Shown here in pieces: positions 43,520-57,396 of a stretch of DNA of 64,000 nt. The first letter of the stretch is position 1; the number at the start of each line of letters is the position of its first letter. The DNA is from Fibrobacter sp. UWH4 (lineage in GTDB: Bacteria; Fibrobacterota; Fibrobacteria; Fibrobacterales; Fibrobacteraceae). Below the pieces are notes generated by a model that worked only from the letters and a program-made list of their open reading frames with translations, searched no databases and had not been told where the DNA came from. The DNA is taken from contig NZ_FRAY01000004.1 in the NCBI RefSeq assembly GCF_900142475.1, forward strand, positions 124,001-188,000, given 5' to 3'. A program made the translations under genes and the position numbers.

Positions 43520-44236
43520 ATGAATTTTGAAATTGAACCGACATCGCGCCCGCGCAATCCCTATTCTGCATTCACGATGCGGCGCGTGTTTTGCGTCGGC
43601 ATTGTTGTTGCCGTCTTGCTGCATGCGGGCTTTTACGCCTGGGGATTTTTAAAGCGGACGCAGGTGGTTACCACCCGCGAAGATGCCGAGGTGATTCATG
43701 TGGAGCGTTTGCTCTTGCAGCCGCCTCCGCCACCGCCTGAAGTCAAGAAAATCGTGAAGAAGGTGGTTCGCGCGAAAATTATTCCGAACATCGTACAAGA
43801 TACCGTTCCGGAACCTGAACCCGAGCCAGAGCCGGAACCGATTGTGGTTACGGATGCCGAACCCGTTGTCGAAGCGCCTCCTGAACCTGTGGCACCGCCC
43901 CCGCCGCCACCTCCACCGCCGAAGCCCTCGAAGGATTCGCTGATGAAGGTGACGAAAGCCTACCTTATCGGGCTTTCCAAGGCGTTCGAAAAGCAGAAGG
44001 ACTACCCCGCTACGGCCCGCCGCTTAAAGCAGGAAGGCACTGTGCGCGTGCAGTTCACCGTTGCAAAAGACGGAAGCATCAGCGGAGCGGTTGTGGCAAA
44101 GCCCTGTCCGTATTCTTCACTGAACGAAAGCGCGCTTGCCGCCGTGCAAGCCGTGCCAAAGTTCGACCCGATTCCAGCTGTACTTGGTAAGGACACCTGG
44201 AAAATGGAGATTCCAATCAAGTATAACCTTCACTAA
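43520..44236 (+). CDS. tonB: TonB energy transducer
   Basis: 238 residues: one membrane anchor (VFCVGIVVAVLLHAGFYAWGFL), a Pro/Glu linker (PEPEPEPEPEP and APPPPPPPPPK), and a TonB C-terminal domain (DYPATARRLKQEGTVRVQFTVAKDGSISGAVVAKPCPYSSLNESALAAVQAVPKF). It carries the proton-motive energy of ExbB-ExbD to outer membrane receptors such as the one at 17200. It sits between the barrel gene and exbB in one run, nine bases after the barrel. Confidence 0.93.
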   Translation: MNFEIEPTSRPRNPYSAFTMRRVFCVGIVVAVLLHAGFYAWGFLKRTQVVTTREDAEVIHVERLLLQPPPPPPEVKKIVKKVVRAKIIPNIVQDTVPEPEPEPEPEPIVVTDAEPVVEAPPEPVAPPPPPPPPPKPSKDSLMKVTKAYLIGLSKAFEKQKDYPATARRLKQEGTVRVQFTVAKDGSISGAVVAKPCPYSSLNESALAAVQAVPKFDPIPAVLGKDTWKMEIPIKYNLH

Positions 44237-44240
44237 CAAA

Positions 44241-44270
44241 GGAGATTCCGGCTCGGAGGCCGGAATGACA
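44241..44270. repeat. Dispersed repeat (ATTCCGGCTCGGAGGCCGGAAT type)
   Basis: A short hairpin, ATTCCGGC and GCCGGAAT, with GGAG in front and ATGACA behind. It fills the gap between tonB and exbB and may stabilise or separate the messages. Confidence 0.6.
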
Positions 44271-44275
44271 TAAAC

Positions 44276-44842
44276 ATGAACTACATCTTAGACTTTATTC
44301 AACAGGGCGGCGTTATCGCCTACGTACTCGTGGCGATGAACTTCGTCGGTTATTCCATCATCGTATGGAAAATCATTTCGCTGATCCTCTTCAACAGGAG
44401 CATCCGCAAGCGCCTCCCCTCCAAAATTCTGCATCGCGTGGTGAGCCACAACACCGACCACCACATCATCATGGAAAGCATCCGCACCGAAATCGCGCTC
44501 GCCTTCTCGCCGTTACAGAAGGGCATGACCACGATTGAAAACATTGCCAGCATTTCTCCGCTGCTCGGCCTTTTGGGCACCGTGTTCGGCATCTTCAACG
44601 CCTTCAGTGTCATCGCCGTTTCAGGTCTTTCTGATGCAGGCGCATTCGCCACAGGCATCAAGCTAGCCCTCATTACGACGGTGATTGGCCTCGTGGTCGC
44701 CATTCCGCATGTAATCGCATTCAACTACCTGAACGCAAGCATGGAATCGGAACAGGACAACGTGGAAAACGATGTGCTTTTGCAGCTGGGCCGCATTCTC
44801 AAGGAAAAAGACCACCTTCGTTCCCAAAACGAGGATGCATAA
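44276..44842 (+). CDS. exbB: ExbB-type proton channel (MotA/TolQ/ExbB)
   Basis: 188 residues, three membrane helices, with the family signature in LGLLGTVFGIFNAFSVIAVSG and IKLALITTVIGLVVAIPHVIAFNYLNA. Together with ExbD it uses the proton gradient to energise TonB. Its stop touches the exbD start (TAAATG). TolQ is the alternative, but the tonB and exbD neighbours favour ExbB. Confidence 0.92.
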   Translation: MNYILDFIQQGGVIAYVLVAMNFVGYSIIVWKIISLILFNRSIRKRLPSKILHRVVSHNTDHHIIMESIRTEIALAFSPLQKGMTTIENIASISPLLGLLGTVFGIFNAFSVIAVSGLSDAGAFATGIKLALITTVIGLVVAIPHVIAFNYLNASMESEQDNVENDVLLQLGRILKEKDHLRSQNEDA

Positions 44843-45238
44843 ATGGCCAAGCGCACCCGCCGAATCCGCCCCGACATGACGCCGCTGATTGACTGCGTCT
44901 TCTTGCTGCTCGTATTCTTCTTGGTAACCTCCGTCTTTAAGCAAGACGAATCGGTGCTCAAGCTGATTCTGCCCGAAACTCAGACCGAAACCAAGCGCGA
45001 CACGCCCGAGGGCCTGTACATTGAACTTTCCGAGACGGAACTCGCATTTAACGGCCAGCGCGGAACCCCCGACGAACTCCGCGAAAAGGCGGCAACGGTG
45101 CAGAACAAGAAATCCCCTGTCGCCATCAAGATCGACAAGGGGACGACTTACGAACGCATCGCCGTTATCCTCGATATTTTACAGGTGCAAAAACTGTACA
45201 ATATCCAGCTGATTAACGAAATGGAAAGCGCGGAATAA
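44843..45238 (+). CDS. exbD: ExbD-type biopolymer transport protein
   Basis: 131 residues: a short cytoplasmic start (KRTRRIRPDMTPLIDCVFLLLVFFLVTS) containing the proton-carrying Asp in PLIDCVF, then a periplasmic domain ending LQVQKLYNIQLINEMESAE. It is the last gene of the RND-to-ExbD run and converges with the Ni/Co transporter gene 17 bases on. Confidence 0.92.
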   Translation: MAKRTRRIRPDMTPLIDCVFLLLVFFLVTSVFKQDESVLKLILPETQTETKRDTPEGLYIELSETELAFNGQRGTPDELREKAATVQNKKSPVAIKIDKGTTYERIAVILDILQVQKLYNIQLINEMESAE

Positions 45239-45255
45239 GGCCGCTTGCGGCGTCG

Positions 45256-46347
45256 CTACACGCGGCCCGCGAACTGGTTCGTAAACAACAACAGCCCCGA
45301 AATAAAGATTATAACACCGCCTGCGAGAGTCGCGACGGTGTATATTTTTGTCGCGATACGCGTGTGGGCACTCCCCTTGTCAATCCCCTTGCGGAAGGCA
45401 ACAGCAGCAATGCCAAAAGCCACATTCGTAATCGTCATGCCGATGCAAATGACAAGCGCCCCCAAGAGCGAAAGCGCCACCATGGAATTCAGCAGGCAGA
45501 AGAGCACAATCAACGCCACAGCCGGGCAAGGTACGATTCCCGTAACGGCGGCAACGCCCAAGATTTCACGCCAGCGGGCAATCGGCGGAAGCGCAATTCC
45601 AGAGCCAGATTCCACGCACGCACCATCTTGCGCGGCCTCTTCCGCGGAATCAATCCGAGCACAACATCCACAGCCCTTATGCGACTTAATCACATCGCGA
45701 ATCGCAAGCGCCACGAGCAGCACTCCCGTAAGCATAATCAGCGCATAACTCGCCCGTTCAATGCCGATACGGCCCGTCTCGAACGCGTTAAACACAGTCG
45801 CCTTGAAAATCGCGTACAAAATAAGCAGCAAGAGAACCGCACTCATGGTGTGCGTTACGGTAATGCCCGCACCAAGCGCCACACCCTGCCGCCAGCGACC
45901 CCGACGCGCTATAAAGTAACCTACCACAATCGACTTGCCATGTCCGGGGCCAAGCGCATGCAACATACCGTACACAAGGCAAATCGCGAGAAACTTCCAG
46001 ATGGCATCCCAATCACCGCTCTTCATCGCCGAAATCGCCGCCGTCAACTTTTCGCGAAGCACCTTCTGCTCGTCCGCAATCACCGTATACAAAGACCGCG
46101 AATTTGCCACTGTTTTTCCAGGCTCAGCCACTGATTTCGCAGCAGGTTTCGCGACAATCTCCGATGTAACAGGCATAGGCACAGCCGTCTCGACAGAGGC
46201 ACTTTCCGCAGGAGCAACCGATTCGACCGTCGTTTCCGCAGCAGTCGGAGTATCTCCCCCACCCATGTCAAAACGTTTCTTCTTGACAGCCGCCGAAGCC
46301 GCCACCGCAAGCAAAAATACAAGCAAAATTACAATAGACTTTTTCAT
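45256..46347 (-). CDS. Nickel/cobalt transporter of the NicO/RcnA family
   Basis: 363 residues. A signal-like N terminus and a Ser/Thr/Pro-rich periplasmic segment (to about residue 95) precede six membrane helices with the family signature MLHALGPGHGKSIVVGYF. A Cys cluster (GCGCCARIDSAEEA) lies in a central loop, where RcnA has a His-rich loop; it could bind metal. It is 15 bases after queE and thus likely in the que operon. Cobalt would serve cobalamin, the cofactor of QueG (inference). Confidence 0.85.
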   Translation of the reverse strand: MKKSIVILLVFLLAVAASAAVKKKRFDMGGGDTPTAAETTVESVAPAESASVETAVPMPVTSEIVAKPAAKSVAEPGKTVANSRSLYTVIADEQKVLREKLTAAISAMKSGDWDAIWKFLAICLVYGMLHALGPGHGKSIVVGYFIARRGRWRQGVALGAGITVTHTMSAVLLLLILYAIFKATVFNAFETGRIGIERASYALIMLTGVLLVALAIRDVIKSHKGCGCCARIDSAEEAAQDGACVESGSGIALPPIARWREILGVAAVTGIVPCPAVALIVLFCLLNSMVALSLLGALVICIGMTITNVAFGIAAVAFRKGIDKGSAHTRIATKIYTVATLAGGVIIFISGLLLFTNQFAGRV

Positions 46348-46362
46348 AGAATTCCCATACAA

Positions 46363-47064
46363 TTACACCCCGCGCATGTCGGGATCCCAAATGACCTTGT
46401 GTAGTTGCACCTGAAAGCGGGCGTTATTCTGAACCATCACCTTTTCAGAAAGCATCCACTCTACAATTTTTTCATATTCCAGTTTGCCAAAAACCGGTGA
46501 GACAAAAATGTACGGCATCGTATTCAACGTTTGTCCGACCACACAGCCATGGGTCTTGCGTTGGTGCAGTTCGCCCACCACCCTAGCGGTTTCGTCGAGG
46601 TCTTCTACGCAGCCGACAACAAACTTAAGCACATCTTCGGCTCCGAGCGTTTCAAGATTTTCCATGCGCATCTTAGCGGACATTCCGCTACTTTCGCATT
46701 TCCAGTCCATTGTGTAAAACAGCCCCGGAAAACGCCACTTGCACGGCACGGTTCCATTGGTTTCCACATTGACCAGGAACCCCTTTTCGCTCAAGGCTCG
46801 CAGCAAGTCATCGACTTCTGCGTGCAGCATCGGTTCGCCACCGGTGAGCGTCACGGCATCTACGCCACACTCGGCGCGATAGGATTCTACTGCTGCGACC
46901 ACCTCGTCTACACTCATTTGTCTATAATCATCACCTTCAACAGCATACATCGTGTCGCAATAACTGCAACGCAAATTGCAGCCGTGAAGCCTGACAAACA
47001 CAGCGGCAAGGCCCGTTCTCAGCCCTTCGCCTTCGATGCTCTTGAAAATTTCATTGACCTTCAT
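46363..47064 (-). CDS. queE: 7-carboxy-7-deazaguanine synthase QueE
   Basis: 233 residues of the radical-SAM enzyme that converts 6-carboxytetrahydropterin to 7-carboxy-7-deazaguanine. The [4Fe-4S] site is GCNLRCSYCDTMYAV, and the SAM/substrate motif TLTGGEPMLH follows. It is the third step enzyme of queuosine synthesis; queD and queC lie just upstream. Start at MKVNEIF, 24 bases after queD. Confidence 0.93.
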   Translation of the reverse strand: MKVNEIFKSIEGEGLRTGLAAVFVRLHGCNLRCSYCDTMYAVEGDDYRQMSVDEVVAAVESYRAECGVDAVTLTGGEPMLHAEVDDLLRALSEKGFLVNVETNGTVPCKWRFPGLFYTMDWKCESSGMSAKMRMENLETLGAEDVLKFVVGCVEDLDETARVVGELHQRKTHGCVVGQTLNTMPYIFVSPVFGKLEYEKIVEWMLSEKVMVQNNARFQVQLHKVIWDPDMRGV

Positions 47065-47088
47065 GTGCCGCAAAATTCCCGCTACGAG

Positions 47089-47418
47089 CTAAACTTCGTA
47101 TTCCACCAGGTTGCCTTCGCTTTCTTGAATCTGCACCTTGTAGCAGTGCGGGACCTGCTCGCAAATCCAGCGGGCCATGTTTTCGGCAGTCGGATTTGCA
47201 TCCATCACATCGTTCAGGAACTTGTGGTCAAGCTTGCCCTTCACGATTTCTTTGATGTGCGAGAAATCGACCACCATGCCGTTTTCGTCGAGAGTTTCAC
47301 TTTGGCAGTACACCGTGATAATCCAGTTGTGGCCATGAAGACCGCTACACTTACTTTCGTACGGGAGGTTCAGCCGGTGCGCACCCGAAATTTCCATTCG
47401 CTTGATGACTCTGTACAT
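47089..47418 (-). CDS. queD: 6-carboxytetrahydropterin synthase QueD
   Basis: 109 residues of the PTPS/QueD fold. The zinc histidines are in GAHRLNLP and GLHGHNW, and the catalytic Cys is in YESKCSGLHGHNW. It converts dihydroneopterin triphosphate to the tetrahydropterin precursor of queuosine. GAGGGG lies before the start, and only one base separates it from the queC stop. The longer frame that runs into queC is rejected. Confidence 0.92.
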   Translation of the reverse strand: MYRVIKRMEISGAHRLNLPYESKCSGLHGHNWIITVYCQSETLDENGMVVDFSHIKEIVKGKLDHKFLNDVMDANPTAENMARWICEQVPHCYKVQIQESEGNLVEYEV

Positions 47419-47419
47419 A

Positions 47420-48073
47420 TTACCCCTCGTATTCCGTCGTATCTTCGACACCCGCTTCAGCAAGAGCCGCCTTACGTTCTAGGCAGGTTGCACACTTTCC
47501 ACAATGGATTTTTCCACCCTTGTAGCAGGACCAGGTTTGAGCATAATCGATTCCGAGCATCTTACCCCTGCGGGCAATATCGGCCTTCGAAATATTCGTG
47601 TAGGGAGCATCAATCGTGATGCCCGCATAAGTTCCCGCCGCAATCGCCGCCGACATATTCTTGACAAACTCTTCGCGACAGTCAGGATAAATAGCGTGGT
47701 CACCAAAATGGTTCGCCATCATCACCTTGGTCAAGTCTCGGCTTTCGGCAAGACCCGCCGCCACAGAAAGCATAATCCCGTTACGGAAAGGAACCACGGT
47801 CGACTTCATATTTTCATCGGCATAAGTACCTTCGGGAATCGCATCCGCCCCCGACAGGAGCGACGACTTGAAATAATCGTGCATGAACTTGAGCGGAATA
47901 GTGATGTGCGGAATCCCAAGTTTTTCGCAATGAAGTTTAGCGAAGGGAATTTCACAGTCGTTATGATTGCTTCCGTAATCGAACGAGACAGCAAGGGCGA
48001 TTTCGTCAGCACGGTCATAGAGCAATGTCGTGCTATCCATACCGCCAGACAGAACCAGCAAGGCGTTTTTCAT
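47420..48073 (-). CDS. queC: 7-cyano-7-deazaguanine synthase QueC
   Basis: 217 residues, ATP-dependent enzyme making preQ0. It has the PP-loop VLSGGMDSTTLL and the zinc-binding Cys in SCYKGGKIHCGKCATCLERKAAL. It starts the queC-queD-queE operon. TAGGAGCC precedes the start and is part of a preQ1-I riboswitch-like tail, so expression should fall when preQ1 is plentiful. No queF or tgt is in the window. Confidence 0.94.
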   Translation of the reverse strand: MKNALLVLSGGMDSTTLLYDRADEIALAVSFDYGSNHNDCEIPFAKLHCEKLGIPHITIPLKFMHDYFKSSLLSGADAIPEGTYADENMKSTVVPFRNGIMLSVAAGLAESRDLTKVMMANHFGDHAIYPDCREEFVKNMSAAIAAGTYAGITIDAPYTNISKADIARRGKMLGIDYAQTWSCYKGGKIHCGKCATCLERKAALAEAGVEDTTEYEG

Positions 48074-48077
48074 ATAG

Positions 48078-48121
48078 GCTCCTAGTTTTGTTTATCGTCA
48101 GGATGGATTTCGAACTGACGT
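48078..48121 (-). promoter_or_regulatory. preQ1-I riboswitch candidate before queC
   Basis: Minus strand: CGTCAG and CTGACG form the stem around a 13-base loop. The tail ATAAACAAAACTAGGAG then runs into the ribosome site of queC. The tail closely follows the TAACAAAACAAGG tail of known preQ1-I riboswitches. The H-type pseudoknot (loop C's with the G of GGAG) is plausible. The location before queC fits the class. Confidence 0.7.
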
Positions 48122-48292
48122 ACTCTTATATAAGCAAATATAAATATAGTTATTTACGACAGGATTAGCGAACGCATTTGGACTCCACCACAGCGGTTTT
48201 ACATTTTTTGTATTTTTACGGCTATCGCGGCATCCTGTTTTACATAAAATGAAATAGTTAAAATTTTTTCTAAAAAATAAAAGCGAAACTGC

Positions 48293-48494
48293 TTGCGAGC
48301 GCACCTTCTTTTTACTACATTATGGTCCCGATGAAAGTATCGGAATCCATAGAGGCACATTTGAGCGCAGCCGTTGCAGGAATCTCGCAGCGGAATCAAG
48401 CGACTCTCCCCGGTTTCCACAAAATTTTTCTTATTTCCGTTTTTAATCGTCTTTATCATTTGGCAAAAGCTTTTGGCTTTTGCCTTTATTTTTT
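48293..48494 (+). promoter_or_regulatory. carA promoter and attenuator-like leader
   Basis: TTGCGA (48293-48298) and TACATT (48316-48321) are 17 bases apart. The leader has a U-rich stretch at 48424-48443, then the hairpin GGCAAAAGC/GCTTTTGCC (48462-48484) and a T-run. A frame from 48331 stays open through the hairpin and stops at 48621, overlapping the carA start (ATGA). This is the arrangement of UTP-sensitive pyrBI attenuation. Confidence 0.5.
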
Positions 48495-48503
48495 ACTGTC
48501 GTT

Positions 48504-48580
48504 GTCATTCTGGAGCCTCGCAGAGGCGATAGAATCCATAGCATTTGACCCTACCGCCCTTACAGGGCTCCGGGGTGACA
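48504..48580. repeat. Dispersed repeat before carA
   Basis: GTCATTCTGGAGCCTCG...GAGGCGATAGAATCCAT with a GCCCTTACAGGGC hairpin. It resembles 10001-10038 and lies between the attenuator and carA. Confidence 0.6.
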
Positions 48581-48617
48581 ATTCAACGAAGCATTTTCAT
48601 TACACAGCGAGCAATAT

Positions 48618-54689
<6,072 letters not shown>

Positions 54690-54906
54690 CGCGACAGTGA
54701 CTCGTCTGTAGCCTGCAGGAATAGCGTGCAAGGCGAGTAAGCCACAAGGCGAATGCAGTAATTATGCTTGCGTAATTATTGCTGAGCCGTAAACATGACG
54801 CGTTAGCGTCCATGCCGCGCCAGAGAACTTGTTCTCTGGCATGGCTGAGCCGAAGCCGCGGACGCCGTAGGCGTCAATACCACAGGCACGTGAAGAAGTG
54901 ACACCC

Positions 54907-55032
54907 ACTCGACAAGCTCAGGGCAGGCTCTGTGTCATCCTGAGCGGAGAGGCATAAGCCTCGAAGTCTCTTTGACCACTTGGCAACTTGTTGCCTTAAT
55001 GGGCATGATCCCCGAATGGGGAGAAGGATCTA
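54907..55032. repeat. Composite dispersed repeat
   Basis: It starts with CTCGACAAGCTCAGGGC (as at 38525 and inside the ECF ATPase), then GTCATCCTGAGCGG...GAAGGATCTAG as in other copies, with an unusually long hairpin arm between them. Confidence 0.6.
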
Positions 55033-55048
55033 GAGCATTATAAAAAAG

Positions 55049-55076
55049 AGAATTGCTTATTAGCAGTTCTTTTTTT
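55049..55076 (+). terminator. Terminator
   Basis: AGAATTGC and GCAGTTCT pair around six bases, followed by seven T. It is the first clear terminator after carB. Confidence 0.75.
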
Positions 55077-55080
55077 CATA

Positions 55081-55110
55081 TGGAGGGGAAAGCCTTCCCC
55101 TCGCTTGAAG
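55081..55110. repeat. AGGGGAAAGCCTTCCCCT hairpin repeat
   Basis: Its core shares 21 bases with the copy inside feoB and is closely related to 34564-34585. Confidence 0.75.
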
Positions 55111-55434
55111 TCCATCATAAAAATATGTTCTTCAAAAACGATTGTCAATAGAGCTGTGTTTCCAAAGAAGTCTGTTCGAAAAAAAAGCAAAAATCAAAGA
55201 TTCGTGAGGAAATTGTGATGTCACGCCGTTGCAGCCAAGATCAATCTTTACCGTTCTCTTTTCAAGGGGTCGGCAAGCAGGCGGGCATTCCGCAGCCTGT
55301 CGCCGAAAAGAAGGTGTTCACGATCTTTATCCGCTAAAATCAGTGTTTCCTGTCACGGCATTTTGCAAAATGCGGCGAGCCTCTTGGCGCTTGTCGCATT
55401 ATTATTTAATTTAAAGAAAAAAACGGAGGGAACC

Positions 55435-56739
55435 ATGTTTATCCGCAAATCCAAATTCTTTTTAATGGCAGGAATTGCCGCGTTGTGCATGTCCTGTAGC
55501 GACGACAGCAACAGCCTTAATGCCAGCGACGCGGGCAAGGATGACGGCAAAATCGCCGATACAATCATCCAAAAAAATCCGAACATCGAAACCGAAAATG
55601 GAGCCACCTTCGAAACCAAAGGCACGACCTCCTACAATGGAGACGTCATGGCGCCCACCTTGTCTGGTGCTATTTATGACGAAGCCGTAACCCCTACTAG
55701 AGAAGCCATCACCGATGAATACCTTGCGGTAGACGGAGCCCCCATCGAATATTATGACGGCGGAGTTTATGAAGGAGATTATAACGGCAAAACATACGGT
55801 CTGCTCACGGCTTCCGAATGGAACGATCTGGACAATTGGAAAGACTGGGGCGAAATCCTGACAGGCGAATTTTACGATAAGGCTAGCTACTGGGAATTCT
55901 ACCCGCACACACTCGTGGCCGTACAAGTCGTTGACGAAAGCGGCACCGGCCTCGCCAACGTTTCAGTAGAACTTCTTAAGAACGAGAATGTGGAATTCGC
56001 TACTAGAACCGACAACAAGGGATTCGCCTACTGTTGGGCAAATTTGTTCGACGGCTACACCGAAGAAGTTTTGAAGAGCGAAGATTTCTCCTTGAAGGTC
56101 AACGGCAAAGTATCCGAAGATCCCGTCAAGCTAACCACCAAGAACGACGAGTCGCTCAACGTAAACACTATCACCAGCGATGCCAAGCAAGCCGATGCCA
56201 AGGCAGATGTCGCCTTCATCGTCGACGCCACCGGTTCCATGGGCGACGAAATCCGCTTTCTGCAGTCGGACCTGAGCTACATTATTGACCACGCCTCTTC
56301 GGCAACCAACGTTGCGTTACGCACGGCAGTCGTGTTCTACCGCGACGACGGCGACGAATATCTCACCCGCGGCAAGGACTTTTCCACCAACGTCGCCAAC
56401 ACGCAGGCATTCATCAAGGAACAGGAAGCCAACGGCGGCGGCGACTATCCCGAAGCAGTGCATTCCGCGCTCGAAGCTACATTGCAGAACTTCTCCTGGA
56501 ACGAATCGGCTCGTGCACGCATCGCCTTCCTGATTCTTGACGCTCCCCCACACCATCAGGACAGCATCATCGAAAGCCTCAAGAGTTCCATCACCTTCTA
56601 CGCCAAGAACGGCATCAAGCTTATTCCCGTAGCCGCAAGCGGCATCGGTTATTCCCATATCGAAGCATCCGTAGGCGAATCCGATGTAGAAAAGCTCGCC
56701 GACCTGATGTTACGGCTGATCAAAAAGTACGTAGAATAG
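55435..56739 (+). CDS. VWA-domain surface lipoprotein
   Basis: 434 residues with lipobox CMSC (Cys21) after MFIRKSKFFLMAGIAAL, a Ser/Asp/Asn linker, a middle domain (WEFYPHTLVAVQVVDESGTGLANVSVELL, Ig/CnaB-like by pattern), and a C-terminal von Willebrand A domain with MIDAS motif DVAFIVDATGSMGDEIRFL and later Thr/Asp ligands. Such proteins bind ligands or matrix at the surface. GGAGGG precedes the start. A terminator follows. Confidence 0.85.
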   Translation: MFIRKSKFFLMAGIAALCMSCSDDSNSLNASDAGKDDGKIADTIIQKNPNIETENGATFETKGTTSYNGDVMAPTLSGAIYDEAVTPTREAITDEYLAVDGAPIEYYDGGVYEGDYNGKTYGLLTASEWNDLDNWKDWGEILTGEFYDKASYWEFYPHTLVAVQVVDESGTGLANVSVELLKNENVEFATRTDNKGFAYCWANLFDGYTEEVLKSEDFSLKVNGKVSEDPVKLTTKNDESLNVNTITSDAKQADAKADVAFIVDATGSMGDEIRFLQSDLSYIIDHASSATNVALRTAVVFYRDDGDEYLTRGKDFSTNVANTQAFIKEQEANGGGDYPEAVHSALEATLQNFSWNESARARIAFLILDAPPHHQDSIIESLKSSITFYAKNGIKLIPVAASGIGYSHIEASVGESDVEKLADLMLRLIKKYVE

Positions 56740-56802
56740 AAAGCGGCATCAGGTTTTACATTTCCTGACTTCACTCCCATTTTTGTAAAAGCAAAAAATG
56801 TA

Positions 56803-56832
56803 ATCGCAGCTTAACACGCTGCGATTTTTCTT
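56803..56832 (+). terminator. Terminator after the VWA lipoprotein
   Basis: ATCGCAGC-N7-GCTGCGAT followed by TTTTC, about 65 bases after the stop. Confidence 0.85.
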
Positions 56833-56906
56833 ATAAGCTTACCACTTTTTTGTTCTGAATTGTTGTTTTTGCCCCATTTTCACGGATTTGGGTACTTCAA
56901 ACCATT

Positions 56907-56923
56907 TTGGCACGCCTTTTGCA
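56907..56923 (+). promoter_or_regulatory. Sigma-54 promoter before glnK-amtB
   Basis: TTGGCAC-N5-TTGCA agrees with the -24/-12 consensus at every strongly conserved base. It is 46 bases before the glnK start, and glnK-amtB is a classic sigma-54/NtrC target. Confidence 0.85.
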
Positions 56924-56969
56924 ATAGGTTGGGCAAAACAAGAAACAAACCCTAACAAAGGATAGGAAC

Positions 56970-57311
56970 ATGAAGCTAATTACAGCTTATATCCAACCCG
57001 AACGATTAAACATCGTAAAGCAAGAACTTTACGAAAACAAGATCTACAAGATGTCTGTCACGAACGTGCTTGGCTGCGGGCAGCAGCGCGGTTACAACCA
57101 ACGTTTCCGCGGCGTGGTGACTGAGGTTAATTTGCTCAAAAAGATCTGCTTGAAGATTGCTGTGAACGACGAATTCGTACAGCCCTGCATCGACGCCATC
57201 ATCAAGGGCGCACGCACAGGCGCCATCGGCGACGGCAAGATTTTCGTTACCGAACTTGAACAGTGCATCCGCATTCGCACCGGAGAAACTGGCCCCGAGG
57301 CAATCGGCTAA
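56970..57311 (+). CDS. glnK: PII nitrogen regulatory protein GlnK
   Basis: 113 residues of PII type. The T-loop region is [22 protein letters not shown], with Tyr near the usual uridylylation position, and the C-terminal signature is [23 protein letters not shown] reads ATP/ADP and 2-oxoglutarate and blocks AmtB when nitrogen is plentiful. AAAGGATAGG precedes the start. amtB follows 85 bases later, separated by a repeat. Confidence 0.95.
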   Translation: MKLITAYIQPERLNIVKQELYENKIYKMSVTNVLGCGQQRGYNQRFRGVVTEVNLLKKICLKIAVNDEFVQPCIDAIIKGARTGAIGDGKIFVTELEQCIRIRTGETGPEAIG

Positions 57312-57312
57312 G

Positions 57313-57386
57313 TAAACAGTGATTAGTGGTTAGTGATTAGGAAGTTTCCTGTTTACTAACCACTGCATACTAACCACTACTAAAAG
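57313..57386. repeat. AGTGGTTAGTG-type repeat pair between glnK and amtB
   Basis: AGTGATTAGTGGTTAGTGAT and an inverted TACTAACCACTGCATACTAACCACT-like block can form a hairpin. It is the same family as 16622-16708 and 59995-60120. Confidence 0.65.
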
Positions 57387-57396
57387 GATTTAAACA

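Larger units (their letters stand above)
54690..55434. other. 745-base gene-free region after carB
   Basis: It holds hairpin repeats (54770-54900, including a CCAGAGAA/TTCTCTGG stem at about 54822-54841), a repeat block at 54907-55032, the terminator at 55049-55076, another repeat at 55081-55110, and a CAGGC/GCCTG hairpin near 55270-55304. None encodes a credible protein. Confidence 0.6.

Noticed and set aside
48097-48121. tRNA T-arm-like sequence before queC
   Set aside because: GTTCGAAATC looks like a T-loop, but no acceptor stem, anticodon arm or D-arm fits. The stem plus A-rich tail over the ribosome site fits a preQ1-I riboswitch better.
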